A stretch of DNA of 64,000 nucleotides from Acanthacorydalis orientalis (GCA_034766995.1 CM068321.1:11955026-12019025); one strand, 5' to 3'; positions 49,775 to 62,000 are shown, counted from the stretch's first letter. A program made the numbers and translations. Notes: a model not told the origin generated them from the sequence alone.

Positions 49775-50780
49775 TGAATTTTTTTTTAAACTGTGAAAAT
49801 TATTCAAGTAAATTTAACGTTAAATTTTTATCAAATTAAGTTTATTTATTTTTATAACAAATATAAAAATACTAAGTTTTAAACAGAAACTTAATAATAT
49901 CGTAGACATTTCCCAAATGGAAATGAAGTAGATGGTGATTATCTCGGTTAATAATGTTCAATGTACATAAATTGGTCACATTATTTTCAATTGGTCTAAG
50001 AAACCAGTTATTTGATAACTAAATAAAATTGTATGAAGAAAAGCATGTAACTTAATTCTAAGAAAGCTGTTTAATTCAGAAAATAAATACTAATACTACT
50101 ATTCAGAAAATAAATAATCTACTAATTGAAATTATTTAAAAATTTCGAAATGTTACCTTTAATCCTTTCAGCCTGAGTTGTGCGAATAAAGCTTTAGCTG
50201 AGGACTCCCCCTCTTTTTATGATAAAGAGCATGTTGGTCTAAATTTAAATTGCAACACCACTAAGCAAATAACAACTCTCCACAAATAGTAAAGTGTGGA
50301 TGTACTGATAATCTCAACTAAATTTATTTACAAATGCAGAATAAACAAATAGAAAAGCCTAATAAACAGTTCTACTAAAGCATTTTACAATTGCATATTG
50401 TTAAAAATCATTATTAGTATGTTTTTTTTCTTTTGTATGAGCATTGTTGGTATCGAATTAATAATAATTAAGTCCATATTTTTGTAACAACTGCTCGATT
50501 TTAAATCTTAAGTCTTCAGAAAAACACATCCTTACTTAGGATCTCTTAAAGAAGACTATATGTATTTTTAACATTTAATTTATATATATATTTAATTACC
50601 CTCAATATGATTATCTACTAATGAGTAAATACATCTTCCAAGTTCCACAACTTTCAAAATTCTCATCGTTCCTTCCTCCGAAAATTTACATCAAATTTTT
50701 GATTACCATTATAGTTTCTTATTGGTGCCTTTTTGCATATTTATCGAATTTTTACCATTTAATAAGCAATTTCATCTATA

Positions 50781-50781
<1 letters not shown>

Positions 50782-50826
<45 letters not shown>
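50782..50826. repeat. (TA)n microsatellite
   Basis: Pure tract of about 45 bp. Confidence 0.95.
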
Positions 50827-50833
<7 letters not shown>

Positions 50834-51202
50834 ATATTGGCTTTCTTATTTATTGAGTATTAAAAATATTTACAGATTAATTATTTAATCATTTTCTAGT
50901 AGTGCATGTCAGAAATACTAAATCTATTCTAAGTAATTTTATGAAGTAAATTAGTAACTTATTTGAATTTATTTCGTTTTAAAAAATTTAGTTTTAAAAA
51001 TAATAAAATAATATTTTTATACAGCTTAAAACTTTTATTAGACTTAATTCAAAAACTGAATTAAATTAAATTTTCATGTATATTTTTAAATAGTACTTTA
51101 TGTACCATAAATTGAAATCAAATTAATAATATAGAAAATGATATTCTCTTTAAAGAGCACAATTAAGAAATTATCATTTATTATTATAACTCTTTAAAAA
51201 GA

Positions 51203-51207
<5 letters not shown>

Positions 51208-51275
<68 letters not shown>
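51208..51275. repeat. (TA)n microsatellite
   Basis: Two TA runs split by AATATA and GTATA. Confidence 0.95.
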
Positions 51276-51276
<1 letters not shown>

Positions 51277-51628
51277 ACATATAAATTTTTGGAGAATAGT
51301 TTACATACAAGCAATGAAAATAAAGTTATTAATAAAGAAAAATAGATTCTTTTTAAAAAGATCTATTTAAAAGGTCTATATTCTCTAAAAAAAACGATCA
51401 TTTTTATATTATTATTAAAATTAACATTTTCTAAAATTCAAAATTTTTAAATATCTATTTTTCTACAAAAATACTAAGAATATCCCTTGATCTACTTACT
51501 AAATATATTTTCTTGGTTGTCTTATATGTTTTCATTTTCAAATCAAACAGTGAATTGCCATATTTTTCGTTACTCCTTAAAATTGTAAAAATATATTTTT
51601 AATTTAATGAATATGTATATTACTATAT

Positions 51629-51633
<5 letters not shown>

Positions 51634-51693
<60 letters not shown>
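51634..51693. repeat. (TA)n(TG)n compound microsatellite
   Basis: TA run passing into about nine TG units; adjoins the 51.7 kb CpG block. Confidence 0.96.
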
Positions 51694-52320
51694 AATGTTT
51701 CTGGGTAAAGTTTCTCTAACTGAAATGAAGCTTTTACATAAAGTTCATGTCGAGCCCGGAAACATTATAAACGAGCATAAAACTATAAATCAATGTTTGG
51801 ATCGTGTATAATCGAAACTAGTGATCTTTACCAAGAACAACCGAGACAATGTCAATATATATAACTTAACTATTGCGTCTAAAACGTGAGCTAACGCCAT
51901 CATTAACACTAATACCTGCCGAACGGCACCACTTCGTTCAACGAGAGAAATAGCTTTAGAGCGGCATAACGACGGCGAATGAATACGCCGCCGGTGCCCC
52001 CAGCTGCACTGGTTCACAGCGGCGTCGGTGATCAATAACTCAATATTATCTCGACTCCCCCAGGAAGCCGTCACCTCGCTAACATCGAAACGAACGTGCT
52101 AACTACGGCCGATGTGTCTAGTTTAATGTTTTATGCGATGCAGGTGTTACCGCCATCCGACACTACCGGTTCATACTCCGTCACTATCGGTGTTTTTGCG
52201 CCTGTCGTGTCCCTAATAGTTTCACTTTTGGTCAAGGAATCGTATCGGTATGTTTCGATGGTTATGCGCTTAAAACATATTCATTACGGACGTCTCGTAT
52301 GGTACTGACACCAACGAATG
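51690..52320. promoter_or_regulatory. CpG-rich block, candidate regulatory element or exon
   Basis: Starts right after the (TA)n(TG)n tract and ends just before another (TA)n. The densest part is ATACGCCGCCGGTGCCCCCA at 51987-52006. ORFs of 94 codons (minus, 51790-52074) and 70 codons (plus, 52096-52308; MLTTADVSSLMF...) were examined and neither resembles a known protein. Confidence 0.35.
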
Positions 52321-52356
52321 TTTCGTAAATTATCCTGATTGATATTTGATTATTGT

Positions 52357-52358
<2 letters not shown>

Positions 52359-52390
<32 letters not shown>
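52359..52390. repeat. (TA)n microsatellite
   Basis: Right-hand neighbour of the 51.7-52.3 kb CpG block. Confidence 0.94.
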
Positions 52391-52393
<3 letters not shown>

Positions 52394-53242
52394 TTTTTAT
52401 TCAAATAGTTCATTAGTTAACACATCATTAACAGTATTCATTGAATATCGGTTTGTTTACAATTACGACGTCCAATATAACCGAATCAATATTTACAAAC
52501 CTCTGGTCGTAATTCAATAACTAATATTTCGAACTACCCGTACATCTTTCAGTTTTTTCTGATGATTTAATGTAAACATTTAATTAATAATTAATTACAC
52601 AAATTTTTTTGGAATCAAATTGATGTGAAACTTGATAATTTATATTTTCAATTTAAACTCTTTTTTAACTGGTTGAGTTTACATAATTTATTTTAATTTA
52701 ATTTTTTTTTCATTAAAATATAAGTAAATTTTAATATCTTTACTCTTTTGAATCCATATCTCTTTTTATTAATAATTACTATAATACGGAATACTAAAGA
52801 AAGAAAATTAGTTACTTATTTCAGTTAAAAATAGAAGATATTTAGGTCTCATCCTTGAAGAGAATCTTGTGATTGTCCACTCCATGTGCATTGTTGCAAT
52901 AGTAAAAAAATATTAAACGATTGGATAATATTTGAATACATAAATATATGTATTTAATTTTGATTATACATATCTACATTTAAATAGAACGGCTTCTTTA
53001 TTATGGTTCTTTCGATATCGCATAAGTGAAATTTTAAATATTATACACTTACACAGTAGAATCTTGTTTATATTATTCTTAGTTTTTTTATCGTTTCACT
53101 TTGTCTCTCCCAGGTAGTTGATAATATTTACACATTCTACCAATTTTTGTTGTAATTTAGACCTAATTAACAAAACTTTAGCTGGAATTTATACTAAATT
53201 AAAAAATATAAATATGTTACAAAAACCATTATTTTCTAAATA

Positions 53243-54066
53243 CGAGGATGGTTTGATAAGTTTGGTAAATTTCTATAATATGGAGCCACCATTCGTTTTG
53301 TAACGAAGCGGGTATCAAGTGTCACTTTTCAAACTAGCATAGGTAAAATTTCATCCAGAAGCAACACGTTGTTCACTTTCTATAGATGTTTAAAGTGAGT
53401 ATTGTAGCAGTTTCCGCAAAAAAGTAAAAAGGAGCAGAACTTATTTCGTCGATTCGTCATCATGGGTGAAACATTGATCCTCCACTACACGCCTGAGTCT
53501 AAACAGCAGTCGAAGCAGTGGACCACGAATGGTAAAAGTGCACCGAAGAAGACGAAAATTGTTTTGTCAGCTTGGAAGTTCATGACCACTGCTTTTTGAG
53601 ATTCACAAGAATCATCCTGGTCGACTATTTAAAAAAGGTAAAGATAGTAACAGGAACCTATTATGAAAAATTATTGGACCGTTTGAAAGAAAAGCTGAAA
53701 CAAAAGCAGCCAAGATTGGTGTACAAAAATGTGTTCTTTCACCAGGACAACGCGCCGTTCTACAAATCAGTCGTCGCAGTAGCAATATTGCACGAATTAG
53801 ACTTTGAATTGATTGGTTATCCACCCTATTCTCTGAACTTGGCTCCGTGCGACTTCTTCCTCTTCCCAAACTTGAAAATTTGGCTCGGTGGTAAAAAATT
53901 CTCGGCGAACGATGATGTAATCGCCGCTGTCAATGCTTATTTTACAGATTCGCTGGACCAAATGTATAACTCTGAATGGAGACTATGTTGAAAAATAAAA
54001 TCGTTTTTTTTTTCCAAAAAACCGTCTTTAACTTGCTTTTTTACCACACTTATCAAACGACTCTCG
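53243..54066 (+). mobile_element. Internally deleted mariner element (copy 2), TA-flanked
   Basis: An 824 bp mariner relative of the 27.4 kb copy, flanked by TA at 53241-53242 and 54067-54068. Left end CGAGGATGGTTTGATAAGT; right end reversed CGAGAGTCGTTTGATAAGT. The leader (an ATCAAGTGTCACTT block, then a TAGATGTTT block) aligns with copy 1. As in copy 1, the N-terminal half of the transposase is deleted, with sequence resuming just before the first catalytic motif. The breakpoint is close to that of copy 1 but not clearly identical: this copy keeps about 14 more bases. Confidence 0.9.
53572..53991 (+). pseudogene. Mariner transposase catalytic-half fragment (copy 2)
   Basis: An open frame of 139 codons, beginning without an ATG (TTG at 53572), covers the distal catalytic region: VDYLKK, LLDRLKEKLKQKQPRL, FHQDNAP, PPYSLNLAPCDFFLFPNLK, KKFSANDDVIAAVNAYF. 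The second and third catalytic aspartates are present and separated by 34 residues, matching mariner DD34D. The first motif, just upstream near 53488, reads MGET in place of VDET, so the first aspartate is lost. A stop near 53599 in the incoming frame and an internal deletion before the family's GDYVEK ending (found out of frame near 53978) confirm that it is dead. Confidence 0.88.
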
Positions 54067-54439
54067 TATTACAAGTACTATCACGAAATATGGTTTTGTT
54101 AGAAATAGAAATGATTTTTCAATATATAAATGTTTCTTAAAACTAAAAAAAAAACAATATTTCATATTTGTGTTAAAACAAAAAAATCTCTTTACTTAAA
54201 TATTAAGTTAAAAATGATTATTTTTGTTATGTGATTATATTATTCTTTAACAAAAGGCGTCAGTGTTATTCTATTTTAAATGAAAATGAAAAGCATTTAC
54301 ATGAATAGATGATTAAACATCTTATAGAGAAAAATCACAATATAAGAAAATCTAAGTATAGTGAAAAACATTATATTTCATGTTTGCTTTTAATTAACGT
54401 AGCATCGTGGTATTATTTAAAAGAATAAACGAAGCAAAC

Positions 54440-54840
54440 AAAAGCATATAATAAGGACTAAAACGAAGACGTTGATAGAAAAATATTCGAACAACGTTCT
54501 AGCAATGGGTTTCCTGTTGTTGAATGCATACGATGTCGAACGAAAAGAGATCAGTGCATGTATTTTGATAAAATATATAAACGTAGTGCTCATTCAGCCT
54601 TCTGCACTCATTACATCGAGCAATATCTCTTTTTCCATCTATAGTTTTTTTCACTGGTGGTTCGTTTTCGTCGACATTACAGAGTTGAAATCGCTGTACG
54701 TATTTTTTCTTTTCTATTTTTTTTCTGTGACGGCCACTCCGATACGCGGTAAAATTCAATTGGAACTCGTCGAGACATTCTGCGATTTATGTGCTCTCAC
54801 AAGGGTCGTTTATAAAACGGATAATTGTGTCATTTTATAA
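54440..54840 (+). other. Complex block containing a 122-codon ORF of unknown status
   Basis: An ORF from 54472 to 54840, partly hydrophobic (SFSIYSFFHWWFVFVDI and YVFFLFYFFSVTATP) with a C-rich tail (ETFCDLCALTRVV). An opposite-strand ORF (54499-54759) covers the same bases. No start context, homology or splice evidence favours either. The block is more complex than its flanks and could be regulatory. Confidence 0.2.
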
Positions 54841-56267
54841 CTGGTAAATGTTATATAACAGCGTTGTAAATTTATTTTTTTCAATTCGTTGTGCATTTGT
54901 ATTAATAAATAAATAGAGTATGAAGAAATTCTATTAATTTCTGGCAAAATATTTTCAAAAATATAAATTTATATCATATTTCACATTCATAAATTTAATA
55001 TATTTAGATTTATTTGTTTATTTATCAAAATATTTAAAATACATGTTAGTTAAATTTGAATAAAGTCCTTATAGTTCGTAAACAATACATACTTTTTTTG
55101 TTTATAGGAGATTAAATGATTTTTAATATATTACACCGTTGTTCACCACTATAAAACTGAAAATGAAAGTAATATTATATTTATTTGATCTTAAATTAAA
55201 CATATTTATAAATTCAAAGTGAAAAATAAATGTAGAATTTAACTTAAACTATGATAAATAAAATAAATTTTAAAATACAAAAGAATATTTTTTAAACTAG
55301 TAAGTGATAATTATCTTTATCTTTGTTTTGATAATAAATAATATATAATCAATTATTTTTTGGAATAAATCGTAATTATAAAAATGTTAAATATATATCA
55401 ACAATTATTCTGCTCAAGAGATCCATATTTCTAAATGTACTAATAGTCGTTTCGAGGAGAAAATAATAACAGACTTCCGGAAAAAGTGGAAGCATATATT
55501 ACATAACAAGAGCGTCACTCTGTAGCATAAACACACTTAAGTAATTTAACAAGTTAGTTGTATATTGATTGAAAACTCGTCCATCTTCGTTCGATATTTT
55601 TCCAACGTTCTCTTTTCGACACGAACAAAGAGCTATATAATGTACGTTCTGTTCTTCGACACTTCCCTTACCGAACAGTCAAACAAATCTCAAAATAAAC
55701 ATTCGATAAGCCGAACAAACACGTCGCACAAACAAAACATAAATTCTCCATTCACTCGGCCAAAAGACATTTAGCTGATGTGTTTACCTATCTTCTACCT
55801 CTTTTGCGTCTTTTACTCGCATGATAGCGAGATATAAAAAAAGGTTTACATACACACGAATATACGAACATTGTGTACATAAATTCACACTTACGTACAC
55901 ATGCATATGCGATTATATAAATGTGTTTATTTGTCGATGATCGCTTTAATTTTATTTTTATTTATATTCAACTTATTTCGAACATTCATTGCCATAATGT
56001 CTTCTCAATGAAAATTAATAAATGTTTTCTTTATTTATATATTTTTTTTTAAAATATACTAATTGTAAACTGTTGTTACTCTTGCAATATCAATAATGGG
56101 TTTTTAATGAAAATATAGTGAACGAGTGTAAGGATAGTCTTTAGCTCTAATGTTCGTCTTTAATTTAATTTTTTAACAACTTGGCTGCTAGAATCTTGAC
56201 AATGAAGTAGTTTTCAATACACCAAATTTTTAAATTTCCAATATCTATTTAATTAGCATTGTTTATA

Positions 56268-56744
56268 TAAGGTTGATATGAAAATAATTACCGTTTTTGT
56301 TTTACGAATTTTAACCTTACTTTTTCAATGAAAGTATCAAAATCGTATTCATGTTAATATCATTTTAAAGTGCATTTTTTGGTCTATATTTTGGTAACGT
56401 CGACTTTCGTTTTATTATTTAATTTCCTTCAAATTGTGCTATTGAATTAAAGGAGGAAAAGAAGCAAATAAGATCAATTTTTTGTGAGTCTAAATCGGGT
56501 GGTAAGGCAGCAGAAACTACTCGTAAAGTAAACAATGCTTTCAGTGTGAGTACAAACACATGCGTGCTTCTTCAGTTCATAACGACCATCTTAAGGCGTC
56601 CATTGTATCAGAATCATGCACAAAAATTCGAGAGCCTGCACAAAAGTTTGGTGTTAGTCATCTAAGAGTTCTGTACCACTTAAATTAAAAAAATATATAT
56701 AAATTTGGAGGTCATAAGCCACATTTATTTTTCTACCAACCTTA
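56268..56744 (+). mobile_element. Deleted cecropia-type (Hsmar1/SETMAR-like) mariner remnant
   Basis: A 477 bp element between TA dinucleotides. Left end TAAGGTTGATATGAAAATAA; reversed right end TAAGGTTGGTAGAAAAATAA. Inside, on the plus strand, is the N-terminal part of a transposase: KKQIRSIFCESKSGGKAAET (about 56459-56518) followed by TRKVNNAF, then in a second frame HNDHLKASIVSESCTKIREP and AQKFGVSHLRVLYHL (to about 56686). These match the two helix-turn-helix segments of SETMAR-type mariner transposases. The catalytic half is gone: sequence passes straight from the second motif to the right end. Confidence 0.85.
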
Positions 56745-56869
56745 TATTCTAATTTTTATCATCAGTATGTTTTTGTGTAATTCCAATAATGATAAGTTCA
56801 TTATGTGATTGATCAGGAGAGTAAATAAAATTCTACTTTATTTTTCTGAGAATAATAGAATTTTCTCTA

Positions 56870-57000
56870 CCTTGATGCACTGAGAATAATGACATCATCA
56901 AAAAGCAACAATCAAAATTATCATTAATCATTTTTTAACATTTTTGATTAGAAAAATTCTTAGTAATTTTTAAGATAAAAAAATAATTTATCTGTGACAA
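56870..57000 (+). repeat. Dispersed MITE-like family, copy at 56.9 kb
   Basis: GCACTGAGAATAATGACATC, AACAATCAAAATTATCATTA, ACATTTTTGATTAGAAAAAT and AAAAAATAATTTATCTGTGA follow the family order in forward orientation. It lies about 125 bp after the mariner remnant ending at 56744. Confidence 0.55.
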
Positions 57001-57344
57001 TAAATATTATTTAACTAGAAAATATTATATTTGAATATATAAACAATTGAAAATGATTATATTATTAGTAGTTTACCTCTAATATAATAAGATTGTCTGT
57101 AATACAATCTCTATAAAAGTATACTACCCTTAATTTTTGCGAAATACGAATAAATTAAAAAAATTCAGACTCAACCTCATCAGCTAAAATCTAAAAATCA
57201 GACATACCTGCTTTTTATAAAATAAATAATTCAGTAAATTATGCTGAGAGTGTTGGAGAATTTTGAAAATTATTTTCAAATAATAATAAGCAGAAGATAT
57301 AAAAATACAAAATAAATAACTTATTTGACATATTATTATTAGAT

Positions 57345-57415
57345 ATGTAGGACAATAATTGCGGTTTTTTTACCAATTTATAGATTATAAACCGCAATTA
57401 TTTTTCTACCAACCT
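57345..57415. mobile_element. Small palindromic MADE1-like mariner MITE
   Basis: A hairpin of about 70 bp in which AATAATTGCGGTTTTTTT and AAACCGCAATTATTTTT are inverted about a short spacer, ending CTACCAACCT on the right. The right end equals the TIR of the 56.3 kb element, and the overall form is that of human MADE1 (80 bp, both TIRs nearly back to back). The outer left end is eroded, so the left boundary is approximate. Confidence 0.75.
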
Positions 57416-58518
57416 GAAATATATTTTCTTTAGCAATATTAAATATTATAAAAATCTCAAATTATGGAATAAAAGTTTAAGTTCATAAAACCAAAAGATT
57501 AACATAACTGATAAAAGTTCTTTTCAGTTTATATACATACATATATATATATATACAGATATATTCACATAATATTTCTTTTATCCTTCAAGTTTAAATG
57601 ACACGTGAGTTATAAATAAAAACGTATATTTCAAAATATCCATATTTAATGAAACCCTTAGTTAAATGATCGTAGATAAAGCTTTACAAATTGATATTTT
57701 TGTAACATGGAACTAAAACGATAAAAAAAATATTGTTTTTATAACGAACACAGAAAAAAATATGAAATATACGTTCGTACACCTATAAATAATCCAGTTT
57801 TTATAGAAACTATAATTAGTTGCACGTAAATGCTCTTTTGATTGACATCGAATGTACAGTACGAAATTATTATTAGTGTATAAATTATATAATTTATCAT
57901 TGATAACTTAATCACGTGTTAATAACATCTCGTGTGTCCGTCGTATCAATGGCGTGGATAAACCAATTTTACATTACGAATAATTCAGGTGTCAGATAAT
58001 ACAAATATCCAATTAAGCTTCTCTATTATAATCTGTCTTTGCTGTTGAGCGATCTCTATCAAACGTATTTAATTATAGATAGTTAATTGGTTTTTGTACG
58101 ATTTATTATTCAATATTATCGTTTTTGATTAAATCTTTCCAGTTATTTATTAAAATGGAATACTTTTAGTACATTTTTAAATAAAAATATTGATTTGTAT
58201 CACTTTAGTATTATTAAACAAATTAAATATTTTCAGATATTATGTTTTTATTAGTCACTTTGTCCTATTAAACTTAAAATGTATTTTTTTAAAATGTATG
58301 TTTATGCGATTATACTTATATAATGACTCAGAAGTATAATATTAATTTTTCACCCTATTTATTATTGATATTATTCAGTAATAAAACATTAAAATATTGC
58401 TTATAGTTTGTAATTAGTTGATTTCCAGACAATATTTGCTTATATGTAAAAGTAAGATCTTAAATTACTTACAGTAAACATCTCTACATTGTTGATATTT
58501 AAATTATATTTCCATACC

Positions 58519-58519
58519 A

Positions 58520-58580
<61 letters not shown>
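58519..58580. repeat. (TA)n microsatellite
   Basis: One TG interruption near 58568. Confidence 0.95.
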
Positions 58581-59359
58581 ACCAATATCAAAATGAAAAA
58601 AAACCATTTATTAAAATTTATTTGCTAATTACTTATTATTTAAAAAAATACTATGAACTAATAAATGAACCGTTATTAAATAAATTAATTTTAATATAAG
58701 AACTGTGTTAAAACTAATAAAACAAATTTATTGATTTTTATATAATAATTATAATAACTAATATTCTTGTATGAAGAAACTCATAAGAACATCTATAGTA
58801 AATAACATCTTTAACAAAACGAACTTTAATATCTAAATTATACAATCTTGTTCTTTAAGAAGAGAAATATGCGAAAGTGCCACAAGGGTTACATCGATGT
58901 ATGAATAACTTTACTTACTCATTCATAGGCTGTTTACGTCACAAGCCAAGACAACTTTTGCACATCCCGAAACGACATTCACACAAGTCCCTTATGTATG
59001 ATTGTTACATATCAGAATGTATAGACTGACGAAGTTGAGTTTAGCGAAATAATTGTTTGATGTGTGTGCTTGGTGCTCAAGATAAAGTTTATTACAATTA
59101 TATAATAGATAAAGATGAACGTTTATTCGATTCACCGATGTACTTATTTTAGAATATCAGGTTGTTTAATACCGAATACAAATATCTTTGAACAAATATT
59201 TTATCAAATTTTAATTTTTAATAATATAAACATATTAAATGTTTCATTATTATTCATAATTTTATTCATAATCTTACCAAGTGAAATTTTTAGGTAGCAA
59301 TTTTATTTTGAAAAACTAAATTGTATACAAATAAATTTATTTCGTAGGTACGAATTATG

Positions 59360-59560
<201 letters not shown>

Positions 59561-59984
59561 CAGATTTGTGTCTCCAAATATTCTTATAAAAGCAATTAAC
59601 ATAAATTAATACAATGTGACTTTGAGATACTTTATATTACATTATTTGTTTGAAATAAATCATTTATTTTTTATCATAAAAGTAGTATTCTCTCCTGACA
59701 AATTATCGATCTTACTAGTAATAGACTTACACTACTTTTGTAATAATTTTTTTAAATATAGTGTCGTGAAGTAGAAAAAATTTAAAAAGATACTAGTAGT
59801 CTTGGCCGGAAATAAAAACTAACAGACTTATTCGAAATAATTCGTACACAGAGTAACTGATAAATTCTTGAATATAAAAGAAATATTCAATTGGTTATAC
59901 AGAATTATTTTATTCACCACATGACAATATATTTATCGAAAAATATATTTATTGTATAACTCAGTCATTTACCATTATACAATT

Positions 59985-60068
59985 TTGGTACTGTAAGTTA
60001 TTTTAATTTCGAAAATGAATTATTTTCTTACCCCACGAATCAGAAATATTGAATAAATAATTGTTTAT
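59985..60068 (-). repeat. Dispersed MITE-like family, fragment at 60.0 kb
   Basis: AAAATGAATTATTTTCTTAC followed by CCCACGAATCAGAAATATTG and AATAAATAATTG matches the family core in reverse; only one arm was found. Confidence 0.5.
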
Positions 60069-60611
60069 CAAACAGACATACCGACAGAATTCGAAATAAA
60101 TTTACACCAGTTAGAAATATTTTCGGTCTCATTAAAAATAATAGGAAGAACTCTATATTTTGAATAATAATTTAGCATTACATTAGAAATTGGTGCCTTT
60201 TAAGGACATATTTTTTTGCCATTTTATTTATTTGTATATAATGTATTAATAACTGATTCTGTTATTATATACATTTTTGAATTTTATACTTTTAATTTTA
60301 TTTTTTATACTTATAGTAACAAAACAAACAATTTAAACTTACTTTTTTAATTAAAATAATATCAATTTCTCATGCATGTATCAAGTCACATCATGACTAT
60401 TATCTTGAGTAAAATAATCTGATAGAATTGAGACTAATTTCATATTTATTTCTCAAAGAATAAGATATTAACTAAATTTATTCATTATTTTCTTTTCATA
60501 TTTATCAGTTCATCATCTTCTAAGGTACTTTAGTAATTTGAATGAAAGTGTTTATAATGCATCTTTCATTAAATTATATTTTATAAAATAGATAAAAAAA
60601 ATTAACAAATA

Positions 60612-60872
60612 TTCTAGCACAGTGGCTAAATTCAACTTACACAAAAAAATCATCAACCCATAAACTGGAACAACATGTTCTAATCAAAAACATTCAATAA
60701 TTGATTAATTTATTATTTTTAATTGGATCTTTTTTGCATTTCTATATCAATACCAACTTTGATGATGATAAAATTGTCAGAGAAATAATCCATAACGAGT
60801 TTTTTAATATTTTTAATTAAAAAAAGTCTGCATTGCAGTTGAGTAAAAAAATAATTTGTTTAGGAAATAAAG
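60612..60872. repeat. Dispersed MITE-like family, most complete (palindromic) copy
   Basis: The left arm TTCTAGCACAGTGGCTAAAT ... AATCAAAAACATTCAATAAT is mirrored at the right by AATATTTTTAATTAAAAAAA ... GTAAAAAAATAATTTGTTTA. About 100 bp of interior (ATTGGATCTTTTTTGCATTT) separates the arms. This copy shows that the family is a foldback element of roughly 260 bp. Confidence 0.6.
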
Positions 60873-60936
60873 TTTATATTAAAAATTCTCACATATAAAA
60901 AACATGTTTATTTTCATTATAACTATAGCAAGTTTA

Positions 60937-60941
<5 letters not shown>

Positions 60942-60993
<52 letters not shown>
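60942..60993. repeat. (TA)n microsatellite
   Basis: Pure tract about 70 bp after the palindromic MITE copy. Confidence 0.95.
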
Positions 60994-60996
<3 letters not shown>

Positions 60997-61812
60997 TATT
61001 TAATCTTGATATGAATTTCATTGCGCAAATATGTACATTTTTTCAAAAAATATCCTGAACTATAGTTAAAATTAATGAATCTCTATTTTTATGTTTTCAT
61101 TTTCAAGTCGCGTTTCCATCGTTTCATTTAAAAATGAAACTATTTCAGTAATTTGCACATAACTTTATTTCATTTTTTATGTAGATAAGCGTATAAAACG
61201 TACTGAAATTAAAGTTGAATTTAAATATTTGCACGAGCTTTAAACATTAATAAGCTCTTTTCTATTTAATGGGTTGTTATATATTTATCTGTACTACATT
61301 TACATTTGTGATAATATTTATCTCGTGTTTTTACTGAAAATGTATATATTAAAATTGCGTCGGAACTAAAATATATTTTATATTTAAATATGATGCTTTC
61401 ATGAATTATTAAATAAAGTTTTCAAGTATCACATTAAATATAATGAGTGACTTTTTTCTCAGTCACATCTAATGAAGGAAATGAAAGTTTAGTTGAAATT
61501 TCATATGTTTATTAGGCTCTGACATGCAAGTATTCTCTGCTGTCTATTTTTGTTTTATAAATGAATACTGTTAAAAAATATAAACTGTTGCCCATATTAA
61601 CAAATTTGTTTCATTTTTTGATATAATTTTCTTTATTTTTAAATAGAATATCTGTATATAAAAAAAATTTAACTTGTGTGATTCATTAGTAGACTATTAA
61701 GATTTACCATGTAATTATAAGTTTTAACAATTTTACCGTAACTAATTACTCGTTATTAATAACAATTCAAAAGTTCTTTAAACTATTTTATAAAATTTAC
61801 TTTATAAATATA

Positions 61813-62000
61813 CGAACGGCAATTAAAAAGTTTTTTACAAGTGATCATATCTCTTGAATGGTTTGATATACTTGTATTAAAAAAATAAATAAAGCTTAGA
61901 ATATACTTTTTCATGTAACTTATTTATTTTTCAATATAATCACTATCTCTGTCAATACATTTTTGAGATTGTATAAGGTTATTGGTCTCATCAGTGAAAA
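61813..62000 (-). mobile_element. 3' end of another mariner, minus strand
   Basis: Read on the minus strand, 61980-61924 encodes SQKCIDRDSDYIEK and then a stop, which matches the WxKCIxxxGDYxEK ending of irritans-like mariner transposases. It is followed toward 61813 by a trailer and the terminal sequence that reads CGAACGGCAATTAAAAAGTT on the plus strand, next to a TA at 61811-61812. The upstream part of the transposase and the other end were not recognised, so this is a 5'-truncated or badly decayed copy; the 62000 boundary is arbitrary. Confidence 0.65.

Noticed and set aside
51790..52308. Frames of 94 (minus) and 70 (plus) codons
   Set aside because: No homology recognised, on opposite strands of one CpG-rich block, without splice or start support.
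53612..53869. Minus-strand 85-codon frame
   Set aside because: It is the antisense shadow of the mariner transposase fragment.
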